64,000 bases of DNA from Siphonodentalium dalli. Lineage: Eukaryota; Mollusca; Scaphopoda; Gadilida; Siphonodentaliidae. The stretch spans positions 176,094,247 to 176,158,246 of the forward strand of contig CP136064.1 in NCBI GenBank assembly GCA_032622095.1, in the 5' to 3' direction. Below are positions 1 to 12,300 of this stretch, one piece after another. The notes under the pieces are model-generated. The model did not search any database and was not told where the DNA came from. It saw nothing but the letters and a program-made list of their open reading frames with translations. Positions within the stretch are counted from its first letter, which is position 1. Each line of letters starts with the position of its first letter. The position numbers and the translations under genes were made by a program.

Positions 1-258
1 GTCCTACCAAGGATAACGTAAAATCTTGGATTCCTAATGCAATTACACAGTTTAAAGGCATCGTGCCAGATCACTAACTTATAAATCAAGTAGAATATTA
101 CTTACAATTAACATAGCAGTGAAAAATATTAATCTGAAAATGGATTTTGAGTTGAAAATATTGTTATGCTGGCACTAATGTAAAATACATTAGGATTTTG
201 GAAACCGCCTGCAAAATACTAGAGAAACTGAAGTGGATGTAATTATTAAAATTATTTA

Positions 259-411
259 AGAAATAACTTGTTTTGATTAAGGTTATGCAGTTTATAGCCG
301 AAAAGTTTGAAGATAAATTCTATAATGTGTGTAGTGCAGTTATAGAAATTTTATCTTCAAACTTTTCGGTTATAACTCATGACCTTCATCGAAACAAGAG
401 TTATTTCTTAT
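259..411. repeat. Foldback palindrome of about 150 bp
   Basis: AAGAAATAACTTGTTTTGAT ... AACAAGAGTTATTTCTTA are the outer arms; ACCGAAAAGTTTGAAGATAA-like inner arms meet near 335. Arms match well with few differences. Confidence 0.75.
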
Positions 412-1067
412 AATTTAATCTGTCATTTCACAAGAGAACCACCAAAAGTAGAAGTTGGAAGTATAATGAGCGTACAACATTTAGACTATTTCCGATGAAA
501 AAGACACGTGAAGTTGAAGGAGACACCTGTCACTCAAAACTTCGTCGCGTTGGCAATTGAGCATTTTAGATTGGCTTGTTGCAAATGGTCACGCATTGCG
601 TGACCCCGGACAGCTGTAGTTGCACACATGGGATTGATTTTCAACTGTGGTGGTACAAACCCTTGTTAGTTTAAATTTCCGTGTTCTATTTCTTTGCAAA
701 TGTTCCATCTTGTTGATTTGTCTGATTACTTGTGTGCTGAATATTAGCATCTAGTACAGTTATTGTCAATACAGTCTTACCCAAAGGAATTATGATATGC
801 CGAAATTGCAGTTTAATGATAGGAAGTATCGAACAGTTTCAATGTACATTTTTAGGCATGTGATATAGGCATGCTGTCATTTTTGTAGCGGGGAAAGTAA
901 TCAAGAAATTAATGTTATTGAGAAATAACCTAAATGGCAAAGTGTGTGTCAGCCAATTGTTTTACATTATTCCGTGGATTGACATCTTATGATTAAATTA
1001 TTGTCAATTATTTTTACAATGTCTGTATTAATCTAATGCACTGGATATTGTTTCAGTATAGCAAGCA
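412..1067. other. Gene-free stretch
   Basis: AT-rich sequence with no open frame of note and no repeat recognised within the window. Confidence 0.5.
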
Positions 1068-1185
1068 TACAGTGATGCCCTAAATAATCGACTCCTTAAC
1101 CACAACATAATTATGGGTAACTTTTCAGGATTAAGTTGGAAATATGGCTTGTTGCCATTCATTGGAAAATGGAAAGCTCTTTTAA
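1068..1185. mobile_element. Half copy of CAGTAATGCCC palindrome
   Basis: Left arm only (TACAGTGATGCCCTAAATAA onward), ending where the dispersed repeat 1186-1368 begins. Confidence 0.8.
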
Positions 1186-1368
1186 AACAAATCAACGTGG
1201 AAACCATCGGATCATACCAAGGAGAACTCTATCTTCTTAGCAGGAAAATTGCAGATCCGCAAAGAGATTTAACCATGAATATAATATAAACAAACAGCTT
1301 TATTATACCTTTATAGACAAATAATATACCCCATCTTCAGTTTTAAATGTATTTTCTTTACACTAAAT
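1186..1368. repeat. Left part of the interrupted dispersed repeat
   Basis: Matches 47871-48055 in reverse complement with few differences: CAACGTGGAAACC, GAGAACTCTATCTT, AAACAAACAGCTTTATTATA and ATAATATACCCCATCTTCAG are shared. It adjoins a half copy of the CAGTAATGCCC palindrome on its left. Confidence 0.8.
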
Positions 1369-1702
1369 CAGGGGGGGGGTCTGAAAAAAATTACAGGATA
1401 CAAGGACTGGGTGGGTGGGTGTCCCTGAGCCCGGAATGCAGATTTTTTCTGATGTCATGCAATCCAAAATCATTTCTAAGACAAATTACAGCTTCAAAAT
1501 GAATTGAAACAATCAGATTCATATAGTAGTGCATGCTATAGCCTTATACAAGTGAGGGGGGCTCTATATTTTAATTTTTTGTCCCCAATTTCTCCCTTTA
1601 ACAGTTGAAACCATGGGGTGGGTCAAGTTATGGTAGATGAAAAATATTGCAATGAAAAAAAATCCATTCTCATGTTTTCTCATAGTTTATCATTGCTTTT
1701 TA

Positions 1703-2075
1703 GCTCACCTGAGACGAAGTCTCCGGTGGAGCTATAGTCATCACTCCTCGTCCGTCCGTCCGCCCGTCCATCAACAATTCTTTGAACATCTTCTCCTCTG
1801 GAACCACAAGACCAAATGGGTTCATATTTGGTGTGGATGTTCCCTAGGTGACTCTCATTCAGATTTGTTCAAATGAGGTCACTGGGTCAAATAGTTGCGA
1901 AGCCAGTGCCATAACTCTTTCCCTCCATAGTAATTCTTTTAAACATCTTCTCAAATACCATCAGGCCAAATGGTTTCATATTTCATATGAACGATCCTTG
2001 GGTGACTGGAGTTCAGATTTGTTCAAATGAGGTCACTGGGTCAAATGTGGGTGGGGCCAGGGACATAACTCCAAA
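1703..2075. repeat. Dispersed GTCCGTCC-type repeat (AGCTCACCTGAGACGAAGT)
   Basis: Starts AGCTCACCTGAGACGAAGTC, then CGTCCGTCCGTCCGCCCGTC. Two internal units follow, each with TGGGTTTCATATT-like and TTCAGATTTGTTCAAATGAG stretches. Three to four decayed units of the same kind run about 3080-3700. This non-coding repeat style is common in molluscs. Confidence 0.6.
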
Positions 2076-2359
2076 AAATATTTAAAAAAATAAAAAAATA
2101 TTTTCATTTAACTCCAGAAGGCAGACATGACCCTAGTACATGTACCATCATTAGGCAGACATATACAAAAAACTTTAAAACTGCTCAATTTTAAACACTC
2201 TCTCTAGTTTTGTTCTAAATGTGACCACCAAGCTATGATCAATGAGAATTTGTGATTCCTCAAGTAATATGAAATATACAAATTCTCAGGTCTGCCTAAT
2301 GTTAGGAGGACCATTGACCTTCATTAGGCAGACTGCGACATTATTCAGACCAAATCCGG

Positions 2360-2885
2360 TCTGCCTATTTTTTGCATACCAGTCACAACTAGTTCAACCG
2401 ATTTAGGTTGTCTTTTGTCTATAAAATGATGGGATTGAAAAAAAAATTGTTGAGGGCATTTCAGCCCCGATAATTTTGAGACATCTATATTCTGTCGATA
2501 TATAGTTTCACCATTGTGCGGTCGAAACATCCACAGCGGTCTTGAAAAAAATCAATTTTACTGGTTTTGCATTTTTTATGTATAGGATGCAGCAAAAAAG
2601 GAGATAACTGGCCAAATGTCATTAAAACATCGAGAAATCTGGTGTATACATTGAAATGGGAGTACAAATTTCGGGATTGAAAAAAGACTGCACAATGATC
2701 AAACTATATATCGATCGAATATACATGTCTCAAATTTATCGGGGCGGAAATGCCCTTAACAACAATTTTTTCAATCCCATCATTTTATAGACAAAAGACA
2801 ACCTAAATTGGTTGAACAAGGAGAGGTGTTAACAATTAAAGCGCAAGATAACTAGTTGTGACTGGCATGCAAAAATTATGCAGAC
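2360..2885. repeat. Foldback element with 150-170 bp arms
   Basis: The left arm about 2360-2535 (CATACCAGTCACAACTAGTT, ATGATGGGATTGAAAAAA) is the reverse complement of about 2690-2885 (TTTTTTCAATCCCATCATTT, AACTAGTTGTGACTGGCATG). A unique loop of about 150 bp separates them. Confidence 0.75.
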
Positions 2886-4151
2886 GAATGTATGCCTACA
2901 CATGTCAAGTGAAATATGACATTTTTATAAACATTCCTTGGAGATCTGCTAGAGGTCATTAATTCCCAATTACAACAACAATCTATCATATGTATTATTC
3001 AAATCTTTCAACAGGACATTTAACACTCCGACATCCACCACTTCACTAGAACATATTTGGCAAACTTTAAAAGTGTTCTTTGATAGAACCACCAGCTCTA
3101 TTTAGCTCATATTTAATATTGAGGCTCCTTTGGTGATGTGTGATTCAGATTTGTTCAGTCAGGGTCACCAGGTCAAGTAGGTGCAAGGCCAGCTACATTA
3201 CTCTTTCTCTCCATTGTAATTCATGATATGTCTTCTATGCAAGAATCAAATGGCCTATTTTGCTTATATTTGGTATGAAATTACCTTGGGTGACAGATTT
3301 GTGAAAATGGGATCACAAAGTCGAATAAGGGCAGAGCCTGAGACATAACTATTTCACCACATAGTAATTCTTAAAATATGTTTGCAAGAGCCAAGAACTA
3401 GTTGGCTTATTTAGCATGGAATGTGAAGGACAGTTTCCCTCTTAATATGCTTCCTTCACAAGGACCATCAGGTCTATTTTACTGATATTTAGTATGAAGG
3501 GTTCTTTGGTGTCTGGGATTCAAATTTATTTAAATGGGGTCACCAGGTTAAATAGGGTGGGACCAGGGACATAACTGTATGTCTCCATAGTAATTCTTAA
3601 AATGTCTTCTCAAGAGAGGTTGGTCTATTTAGCTTACATATAGTATGGAGGATCCTTTAGTGACTGAGATTCAGATTTGTTAACATGAGGTAAACCTGTT
3701 AATAAATGACAGGGCTATGGGGAGTTAACACTTTTGTGTCTAATAAAATCATTGAAATACCAAATTCATTAAAACATCTACCTTGGAACTACCTGACTGA
3801 TTAATCTGACATACATGTATGATGTTTGGGTCCATGGATAATTGGGCTTCAAACATGTCTAAATGGTTTTTATAACCTAAGACTTGGGAGTCTGGAGCCC
3901 GGTCGGGAGGGGACTTGTTGAGCTGGAGGAGGGGGGTGATCAGTAGTGTACAGTTGGTAATTTCAAGGTGGATATTCACCGATCTACATACATGAAGCCT
4001 CTCTAGCCACATATCCTGTTTAGATCTACTTCTTTTAAAGTGATTATGAAAAGTTCTGACTGTTGTGGTCTCCAGAGTCCCAGTCTTATAAGTCTTTGTA
4101 GTCTGGTGAGCGACCCCACAGTCATTGACTGTCTTGTTTAACTTATTATAC

Positions 4152-4303
4152 ATAGAGGATACCTGCGTGTTTTGAGTGAATACCAGAAGTATCTCATTCG
4201 TGGGTCACAGTGAGATACTGGAATCATCACGAGTGATGATTCCAGTATCTCACTGACCACGAATGAGGTAATTCCGGTATTCACTCAAAACACGAAGGTT
4301 TTC
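4152..4303. repeat. Near-perfect palindrome of about 150 bp
   Basis: CGTGTTTTGAGTGAATACC ... GGTATTCACTCAAAACACG, with centre ATCATCACGAGTGATGAT. Typical of a foldback MITE; no coding content. Confidence 0.8.
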
Positions 4304-5191
4304 TTTTTATTATATGCGCTATTTACTAAAATAGATCGAGGAATTAATTCAAAATCGAACTGATTCCGATTCACATCGGCAATACAATTTCTGCACAACA
4401 AACAGAGAGACCACGTGGTTCAATAAAATACTGTCGATAACTCAGAATACACATGCTTCAAATGTGCGTAATATATCAGATAACTTTATTTCAAATATAC
4501 CAACTTACTTGCTTGTGTACTATTAGCAATGTGGCATTGCATTTTTGTCACTTATTGACACAAAATCGTTATTTGAAGGCTTTTAAATTCTGAGGTGGGA
4601 CAAATTGTATAATATCAATCTCAGAGCATCTAATTTTCAAAATTTTCCGGGGGAGGCCCCCTGACCCCCTCCCATACTCTTCCCACCCCCTCAGGCCTTC
4701 GGCATCTCCTGCTGGGATACTACTCGCCTCAACATTTTGTAGGAGAGCTACTCGCCAAGAATGATTTTAAGGGGAGCTCCTCATTGCTCACCAGTGATAT
4801 CCCACATGGAGAGGACTGGAACTGTGTTTATTTAATCAAATTTAATGGTGTTTTTACTTTACACATGCACATATTTTAACCTATTGCTAATAAGGGACAC
4901 AACAATCCTGTTAAAGTGGGTATTTTACCTTTATAACCATAAATATTTGGGTTTTTAAAGGTTTTGTTGGCATATTTTTCAGCCTAGTTCCGGTGCAGAC
5001 ACAAAGAGAGACCCTTACCCTGCCAACAACACATTATTTAGTAGAATTTACAAGATTTTCATCAATTTTGGGGGTGGGTGTCCCAGACCAGGGTGGAAAA
5101 AACTTACGCTCCCAGGGTGGTGGGTCCCCAAAACTGAAAAACACAAAATTTCCACCTTTTATTCATAATTATTTTACTGACCCCCCCCCCC

Positions 5192-5406
5192 CTAAATAGC
5201 TATTTGTATTCTTGCAATCAGGATTTATAATAATGATGTCCTTGTTGTCTCAGAAGTGACAGATGATCTTTAATTGATATATACATGTAAACTATATTTA
5301 AAGAAGTGACATTTATAGTGATGGTCACTGATGTCAAGAATCCACAATTAATCCTGTAGGCTACTGACTTCAGAAATATCATCATGCATTTCACACCAGC
5401 TTTGGA
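5192..5406. repeat. Right part of the interrupted dispersed repeat
   Basis: Matches 47651-47875 in reverse complement: TATTTGTATTCTTGCAATCA, GATGTCCTTGTTGTCTCAGA and CATCATGCATTTCA are shared. It adjoins a full CAGTAATGCCC palindrome (5407-5600). Confidence 0.82.
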
Positions 5407-5600
5407 CAGTAATGCCCTAAATAATCGACTCCTTAATTTTTCAGGATTTAGTTGGAAATATGGCTTGTTGCCATTCATTGGAAAGCGTTCAGTAAGAGCT
5501 TTCCGATGAATGGCAACAAGCCATATTTCCGACTAAATCCTGAAAAGTTACCCATAATTCTGCTGTGGTTAAGGAGTCGATTATTTAGGGCATTACTGTA
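5407..5600. mobile_element. CAGTAATGCCC palindromic element (Tc1/mariner-like MITE), internally deleted left arm
   Basis: The consensus is a palindrome of roughly 210 bp bounded by TACAGTAATGCCCTAAATAA and its complement, with inner arms TTTTCAGGATTTAGTCGG and GAATGGCAACAAGCC. CAGT ends beside TA suggest a Tc1/mariner-type origin. This copy lacks ACCACAGCAG...GGTAAC in its left arm. Confidence 0.85.
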
Positions 5601-6533
5601 GAACATATTAATAAAAGGTTGACGTGTGTTGAAAAGGATCGTAAGTCAAACAACTCTCAGGATATAATGGTGATTGATCTGATAATCGCTTGTGTGATCA
5701 GTGTTGATTATCTATCAAATAGAGCCAATTATTTTTTACAATAAATGTTTTCATGTAGCGCATTTTAGTAAAAGGTTGACATCCGTTTGTAAAGGATCAT
5801 GATTAATGCATCTTTATATCACCGCAGCAGTGTCGTCAGCATTGATCGAATGCATGTATTGTTACATCATGGAGCATGTTGAAAGAGATGGTGGTAGTGC
5901 ACATCAGACATCCTTAAAATAATAGATTTCTATGCTTTATTTACTTACATATTTCATGCCATATATATCTTGTGATTTACTCAAATTTATTATATAGTTT
6001 TCATCACCTGATACATCTTATTTTCTCTTTCCCTGTGTTTGAATGCATCAGACATACATGTATTGCCAAATATCGGCAATAATTTCACATTGTCTTTTCA
6101 TATTGTGCAATTTATTAAAACCCCTCACATTTGTTTGGGAAGTAATTTAGTAAGACAACTCATCTCAGTATTGATTGAATGTACGTGTCATTATTACCCG
6201 CTTGTTCCTAGAATAACAGTGGTCTTACTGTGTCGTATGTACAAATCTGTATGCCCCACATGTTCCACACTCATCCCGTTGATGTCACATTATGTAATAT
6301 ACGCTCGCCTCAACCATGAAACCGGAACTATAAAATAAAAGCATGATCATTCATGAGAAAACAAGCTGCACCATGAAGGGATCAATATCCACATGTAAAA
6401 TATTTTTTTTATTCATCTCTTCTGAGGTATATGGCCCTTTGAGTGTAAATAAATATTGCATAAATAGCATGCTATTGTCAAGATCGTATGCAGTGTTAGT
6501 AAACAAAAGTCATGTTATGATATAGTACAGTAC
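5601..6533. other. Gene-free stretch
   Basis: AT-rich. AAAGGTTGAC...AAAGGATC occurs twice (5613 and 5771), a decayed two-unit repeat. No gene recognised. Confidence 0.5.
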
Positions 6534-6748
6534 ATAAGGAGTGTGCAATAAGCAAAACACTCAACACTGGGGAGATCCCACTAAGTGAACCTTGGTTAAA
6601 ACATTACCATCTTGTTTGCGACATACCATTATAGCGCTCGCTAATCCTCACCACTCATTATTTTCGTGTTGAGTGGGTCACAGTGAATCAATCTCACAAA
6701 AAAAATCTCCACAGTGTTGAGTGTTTTGCTTATCTCACACTCTTTATG
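6534..6748. repeat. Foldback element with about 40-bp inverted ends
   Basis: The left GCAATAAGCAAAACACTCAA...ACTGGGGAGAT pairs with the right ATCTCCACAGTGTTGAGTGT...TTGCTTATCTCACAC. Spacer about 125 bp. Confidence 0.72.
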
Positions 6749-7023
6749 TGGTGTATATAAACAAACGCTTGGCTAGCACAAGTGTGTTTTGTTATCAGTA
6801 TGGGAATAAATTGCCATGGTATTGCTGTGGGTACATCAGTTTACATCATGCATGGCGTTGCCACGTCACTTCCATAATACTCAATGGATGTTTATATATT
6901 TTCCCTCCATTTTATCACATCTCTTGCGACCGATGAATAACTTCCAAAATCCCCACAATTGCGGCTGTGTTCAACTTATATTGACAACATTTAAATGTGC
7001 TGCAGTCTCCCCCAAGATGAATA

Positions 7024-7425
7024 GTACAGGTACAACTGACAATGATAACCCATTGTCGTTTGCATTAGGATCCAATAGGTTAATGTTTAAGTACAGGTAC
7101 AACTGACAATGATAACCCATTGTCGTTTGCATTAGGATCCAATAGGTTAATGTTTAAGTACAGGTACAACTGACAATGATAACCCATTGTCGTTTGCATT
7201 AGGATCCAATAGGTTAATGTTTAAGTACAGGTACAACTGACAATGATAACCCATTGTCGTTTGCATTATGATCCAATAGGTTAATGTTTAAGTACAGGTA
7301 CAACTGACAATGATAACCCATTGTCGTTTGCATTAGGATCCAATAGGTTAATGTTTAAGTACAGGTACAACTGACAATGATAACCCATTGTCGTTTGCAT
7401 TAGGATCCAATAGGTTAATGTTTAA
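7024..7425. repeat. 67-bp minisatellite, six units
   Basis: Six head-to-tail units start at 7024, 7091, 7158, 7225, 7292 and 7359. The unit begins GTACAGGTACAACTGACAAT and ends GGTTAATGTTTAA. All are identical except one base in unit four (ATTATGATCC for ATTAGGATCC). Each unit holds a small hairpin GACAATG...CATTGTC. Confidence 0.97.
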
Positions 7426-7972
7426 AGATGTCGTGACTCATGGCAATGCGACAGATGTGTCTGGGGTTTACATCTGTAATACACTGTGCGCATCACTGGC
7501 GTTTTCGGTTGTTTATTGCATGACATCTATTTATGGAAACTGAATGCGTCTCAACATACCAATGCAACAAATTTGATGCTTTTATTTATTTTAGTAATTA
7601 AAGCATCACGCTGTTTGTGATCTGTATAAAATTTATATAAAAATAATAGAGAATTTAATTATCACAAAATCATTCATGAATATCGTGTTTTGAATTTGGA
7701 AAATGCTGATCGAGTCAGCTCACTTAGTATAAATAGCTAGGCCTACCTGCTTTAGTTTCCGACCATATACAGAGCCTATACAATTATATGTATGACATTA
7801 CCTGTGTTTCTGCTATGGCAATTACCACGTCACATTATCTACATGATTACAAAAGTGATTATCATGGCAGTGCTGATTGCCATGGCTAATTTTGTGGGCT
7901 GCTTATACTATACTGTTAGTATATTCTTGCTAATTCTTGAGGAAATTTTCATAATTTGGTAAAATTCAAAAA
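7426..7972. other. Gene-free stretch before the 9 kb element
   Basis: Unremarkable AT-rich sequence; nothing recognised. Confidence 0.5.
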
Positions 7973-7975
7973 CAC

Positions 7976-8704
7976 GGGGTATCCGTATAACTCATCCAGA
8001 CAAATGATGGGACACATTTAAAAACAATTTTAGCTACAAAGGGCAATGTCGGTAGCAAATACCGGTGACACTGGGTTGATATGTGCATATTTTATGCATG
8101 TGTTGTCTATTTTTCGGCATATTATTGCATATTAGTTCATTATTCTTTTTGGAGTTTCAGGCAAAAAAAATCACTTCAGGCCTCGTGTTTAGTAATTATT
8201 AATGATATTTTGCTTCAATGCCCGCATGTCCCACAAATCTACAAACTATATCCGAAGATTATTCGACAATTCTAGTGAGTTTCGAACACCAAAAGCAGTT
8301 TTATGGTGTATTTTTACAGATGAGGTGCATGGAAATATGGATAGGTCGTCCAGTGAGAGAGGATAGGACGTCCAGAATTTTTTACTCTCTTATGGATAGG
8401 TCGTCCACCAAGGACACTATTTATTTCTCCTGTTTCTTGTTTTCAATTGTCGTCTGAATTCTCATAACAAATTGGTTTCTGTGTGTTTTATATTTTAAGC
8501 CAAAAATCTGATGTCAAAATCCAATATGGTGGCCAAGGTGGCTGTGGCGAAATGTGAAAAATTGCAAAAGTTTCAATTACACCACCTATCGTTTGTCTCT
8601 TGGGGAAAACGTGGGCATCTTGGTGTGATTTTATCCATTTGTGGTTTTATCCATTTATCGTATAGATAATTATAAGTCATTTGTACACACAATGAGACCA
8701 TTCC
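7976..8704. repeat. Left long terminal inverted repeat of the 9 kb element
   Basis: This arm pairs in reverse complement with about 16335-16924. It holds three subterminal GGATAGG[T/A]CGTCCA motifs at 8339-8352, 8361-8374 and 8394-8407. The strongest similarity is in the outer 30 bases and around 8160-8250. Confidence 0.72.
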
Positions 8705-9384
8705 ATTCTCCAGTAAACGCCGCCAATGTCCATAACCATAGGTGCACGAAATAGGCATGCTATGACATGCAAGATTCAGAACTATACATGTACCTGAGCT
8801 TATTCTGATTTGCCACATACATCAATGCATTTGCGGAGTTTGTGAATTGATGAACCATCTATTGTGAAGTGGCTAGCTTACTTGGAAGATCACCAGTCGT
8901 ACATGTAATTAGCACCATGAGGACTGAGAAAGACGCAGATAGAGATGACCCACTAAAAGCTATAGTGTGGTCGTTGTGAGGTTTAACCTAGAAAAAATTG
9001 TTATAAAGCTGGTTTTGGTCTCATTTTGTGCGCAAACGTATCAGGAATAACATATCCAAAATCCGCCTTGGGGAAATTCAGGATTCAAGATGGCATCCAA
9101 AGTGGCGGCCAACAATTAGAAATATTCCCCAATCAGTATTAGTCCGTTGTGAGTTAGGGGTAATGAGATTGCTCTCGTACAAATGTCATCACGTTTGACA
9201 GAGGATACCATGGGAGTCACACTGACCAAATATCAGTCACAGAGTCAAAAGATGGATACCAAAATGGCCACCAAAATGACAATTATTTCTTTTGTTTATT
9301 TTGTTGATCGAAATCAGCCAGTGATGACCAGAATGAGAAATGCTTCATGATTTCGGTACTTGTGTGTCAAATATATCAATATAC

Positions 9385-12300
9385 TCAGACCTCATCCTCG
9401 TCATCTATCAGAACCTCTTCTGAATTCATGCAGCCCTCTCCACGACAATCTCCACAAGCGATAACACATTTCAGACCATGTTTGCGACATGTACACACAT
9501 TGGTGTCACATGTTTTTTTTTATGACATCTTACACTTGCACCGTACAAACTTGAGCAATTCGTCTGGGGCTCCATTCTGGTCAGTCATGACTGGGGAAAG
9601 ATCCGCACCATGACGTTCCCAACCCCATCTTTCAGCATTCAATACGTTGTTATTCAGTGTTCTCCAAATCATCACCTGAAGATGAACTCTGAGACTGTGA
9701 TAGTATGCCGCTCGTTCTGTTGGTGGGAGTTTTTGGGGCTCTAATGCAGTCTTGCTAGAAGATACCATATCCATAAACTTCGCATACCGAAGTGTATTTA
9801 GTGAATCATCTTTCTTACCACTACACACTACAACGAAGAGCCACATGCCGGCCTCTCCAATGTCTTTCTGATTAGCACTAGATTCCTGCATGAGTGATGA
9901 TATTTTGCAAACTTCAGCAGACTCGTTTATCTTTCTGACGATACTTGTTTCCCCATGTCCGAATATTGCAGAGGTGGTGTCACAGCCTCCCCATGCATGT
10001 GCAAACAGGATATGGGAAGTTGTGAACTGTCCAGCCTTGCGCACGATGTCACCGATTCGCCATATGGCAGCACTGCCTTTGCCAGATTTCCGAGCATCAT
10101 ATTGGAAAAATATGTCGGCCATGTTGGATTTCCAGTGATGGATCAAAAGAATAATCACATCTGTGTCGTCCACGATAACTCTGACGTTTCTTCCATGTGA
10201 TGCAAACTCTAGGGCATGAGAAACTATCAGAGTATCTGCGTCACCACTGATGTTGTGAACTGCATGCCCATCACCTGATAAGAGGCGACCAATCAAGTTG
10301 ATGAACTGACTTTTGTTTCTCTCATTTGAGAGGACAATTTGCTGGTTATTGTGGCTCGCTGTTGTTTGAGTGACCCGAACTTCGGCACATGTTTTGCCAG
10401 AACGCCGGCTGTGATCGTGATCTTTAATAGACGGGCCATGACCATAACCATCGAACACGATGCAACTCGAGCCATACTTTGTTCTGACGTACTTCTGATA
10501 TTGAGTGGCTACTTCCTTGATCCACTTCACTCTATGGAGAAGAGCTCCGCCATCAAGAACAGTCGCAATTCCCTTCTGGGAATATTCGACTTCCTGAACG
10601 GAATCAGTCAGAGCTTCTGCTAACTGTGCTTTTGCTGGTTTTCGCATTGATTGATCTTTGAACAGAGAAGTTGGTATGGTCGTCAATTTGTAAGAAAAAA
10701 ACTTCACCATACTTTCGTCATGCTGGGAGATAGCTATCAGTCGTGAAAACAACAGCATTGGATTGACTTGAACTCGCTCGTTATCAACTCGAATTCCGGG
10801 ATACAGATGATCCAGAGACTTTATGTGATCTTTCCTTTTAATTGATGCCTCAGTGATGCTCACATTGTCAAGTTTTCTCTGGATTGTTTGGCCAACACTC
10901 TCAGAATCGGAACAATTCACGCCATAAGTTCCATTGAACGTTAACCCCGATGACAACGAACGGAGTTTCTTCTCATTAGCATCAAAGGGATCGTGCTCAT
11001 CAAACCAGGTTTGCAAAATAACCATATCATCGAAATCACGCTTTTGCCTAGATTCTCCCATTTCAATGTGCTGCTCACTGGTATCATGTCGCATTTTGGT
11101 GAACTCGGTCATTGCATCGTGTATCTCTGCACATCTGTGCATACTGAGTATCCACTGCAAACGTACAGTTTCTGTCAGTCCTCTACCTCGAGTTAAACCC
11201 CCTCGACTCTTGATAGATCTCATCAGTACTTGTTCAATAATAAGATCGGTTGATAACCCCGCCAAGAATCTGCTACTTCTACGGGCTACATGGAAGCCAT
11301 GTTCCGCTTCACTGGTAATTCTAGCGTCATTTGGAGATATAGTCTGCAGCTCTTTGCGTAATTTATATGACCATTTGCTGCGAAGAGGTTCAGCATCTTC
11401 CCTATTGTTACAATATGCAGATTCCAATCCCCTGTTCGCTCAGCACGGATGAAGTTCTTTAGGGTTTGCACATAATCCATATACTGCACCCACAATTTTG
11501 CTGTGAGGGATTCTTTGACAAGCAGTGATTTATAACAATTGATACATTGCTCGAGCTTCAACAGTTCAGTTGAGTCCGAAGCCGCTGATATAGGAACAAC
11601 ACCAATTTCAATCTCTTCACACAGTTTTTGTATTCTGTCCATTTCACTCTGGTGCATTTTGCCCTTCGTGTTTTCACCAACAACGTGTACATCAGCCTGT
11701 TGCACGTGTAAGGCTTCTATGTCATCTTGTCCCCATATCGATTCATTGTCCGCAGAACTGCCGTCCTTCTCAACTGGGACAACTTCAGCTATCAACTTAT
11801 TGAAAAGCGCAGCCTCAACTAGGTAGTGACCACGCAATGCCCTCGACACTGCCTTTCCAGATATCATATGGGTCACTGTTCTGACCGTACACTTTCTCCA
11901 AAGCCTCTTCTAATTTTCACTCTTACTGAAAAAGCATGCTGAGTGCCACAGCAGATCTGTGCTGAGGTCAGATGGGAGGGTATAGGGTGTGGCCAAATGA
12001 AGAAGAGGTTTCAGTTTGATATTGGAAATTCCTTTGCCAATAACATCAAAATATTGAGAGATGGACACTCCTTTATCCTTCACGAGCTCATCAACCCTCA
12101 ACCGCTTTTGTCTCATGATTACAAATGACTTCATGTTCAGTGCTGATTAATTCATGGGTGCAGATATTTCAACCATCCCCATTCCATGGAAGGTCACCCT
12201 GCCATCCAAAGTTGCTATGTTGTGGTCGACATTATCGGCCACCCACTGAACGAAGGCACCAGGTGCATAGTCAGTTAGTATTTGACTAGGTGTTTTGGTC

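Larger units (their letters stand above)
1369..5191. mobile_element. 3.8 kb insertion bounded by G/C runs and CTAAAT duplication
   Basis: A repeat that is continuous at 47650-48060 (there ACTAAATAGC in reverse complement) is cut here between CACTAAAT (ending 1368) and CTAAATAGC (starting 5192). The inserted DNA starts CAGGGGGGGGGTCTGAAAAA and ends TTTTACTGACCCCCCC, so the ends are inverted repeats of about 15-20 imperfect bases. CTAAAT flanks both sides. Over 8 bases the flanks are CACTAAAT and CCCTAAAT, so a hAT-like 8-bp duplication is possible. Interior: dispersed repeats, a foldback at 2360-2885, a 134-codon open stretch of unknown nature (3749-4153, minus) and a palindrome at 4152-4303. 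No transposase was recognised. Confidence 0.68.

Noticed and set aside
3749-4153. A 134-codon open stretch on the minus strand
   Set aside because: No recognisable motif, lies within a repeat-filled insertion, and has no splice or promoter context; kept only as a remark.
7024-7425. CRISPR-like array
   Set aside because: Units are contiguous 67-bp repeats without variable spacers, in eukaryotic DNA; it is a minisatellite.
10934-11452. A 172-codon open stretch on the plus strand
   Set aside because: It is antisense to the nuclease/CXC pseudogene, whose minus-strand frame is clearly the coding one.
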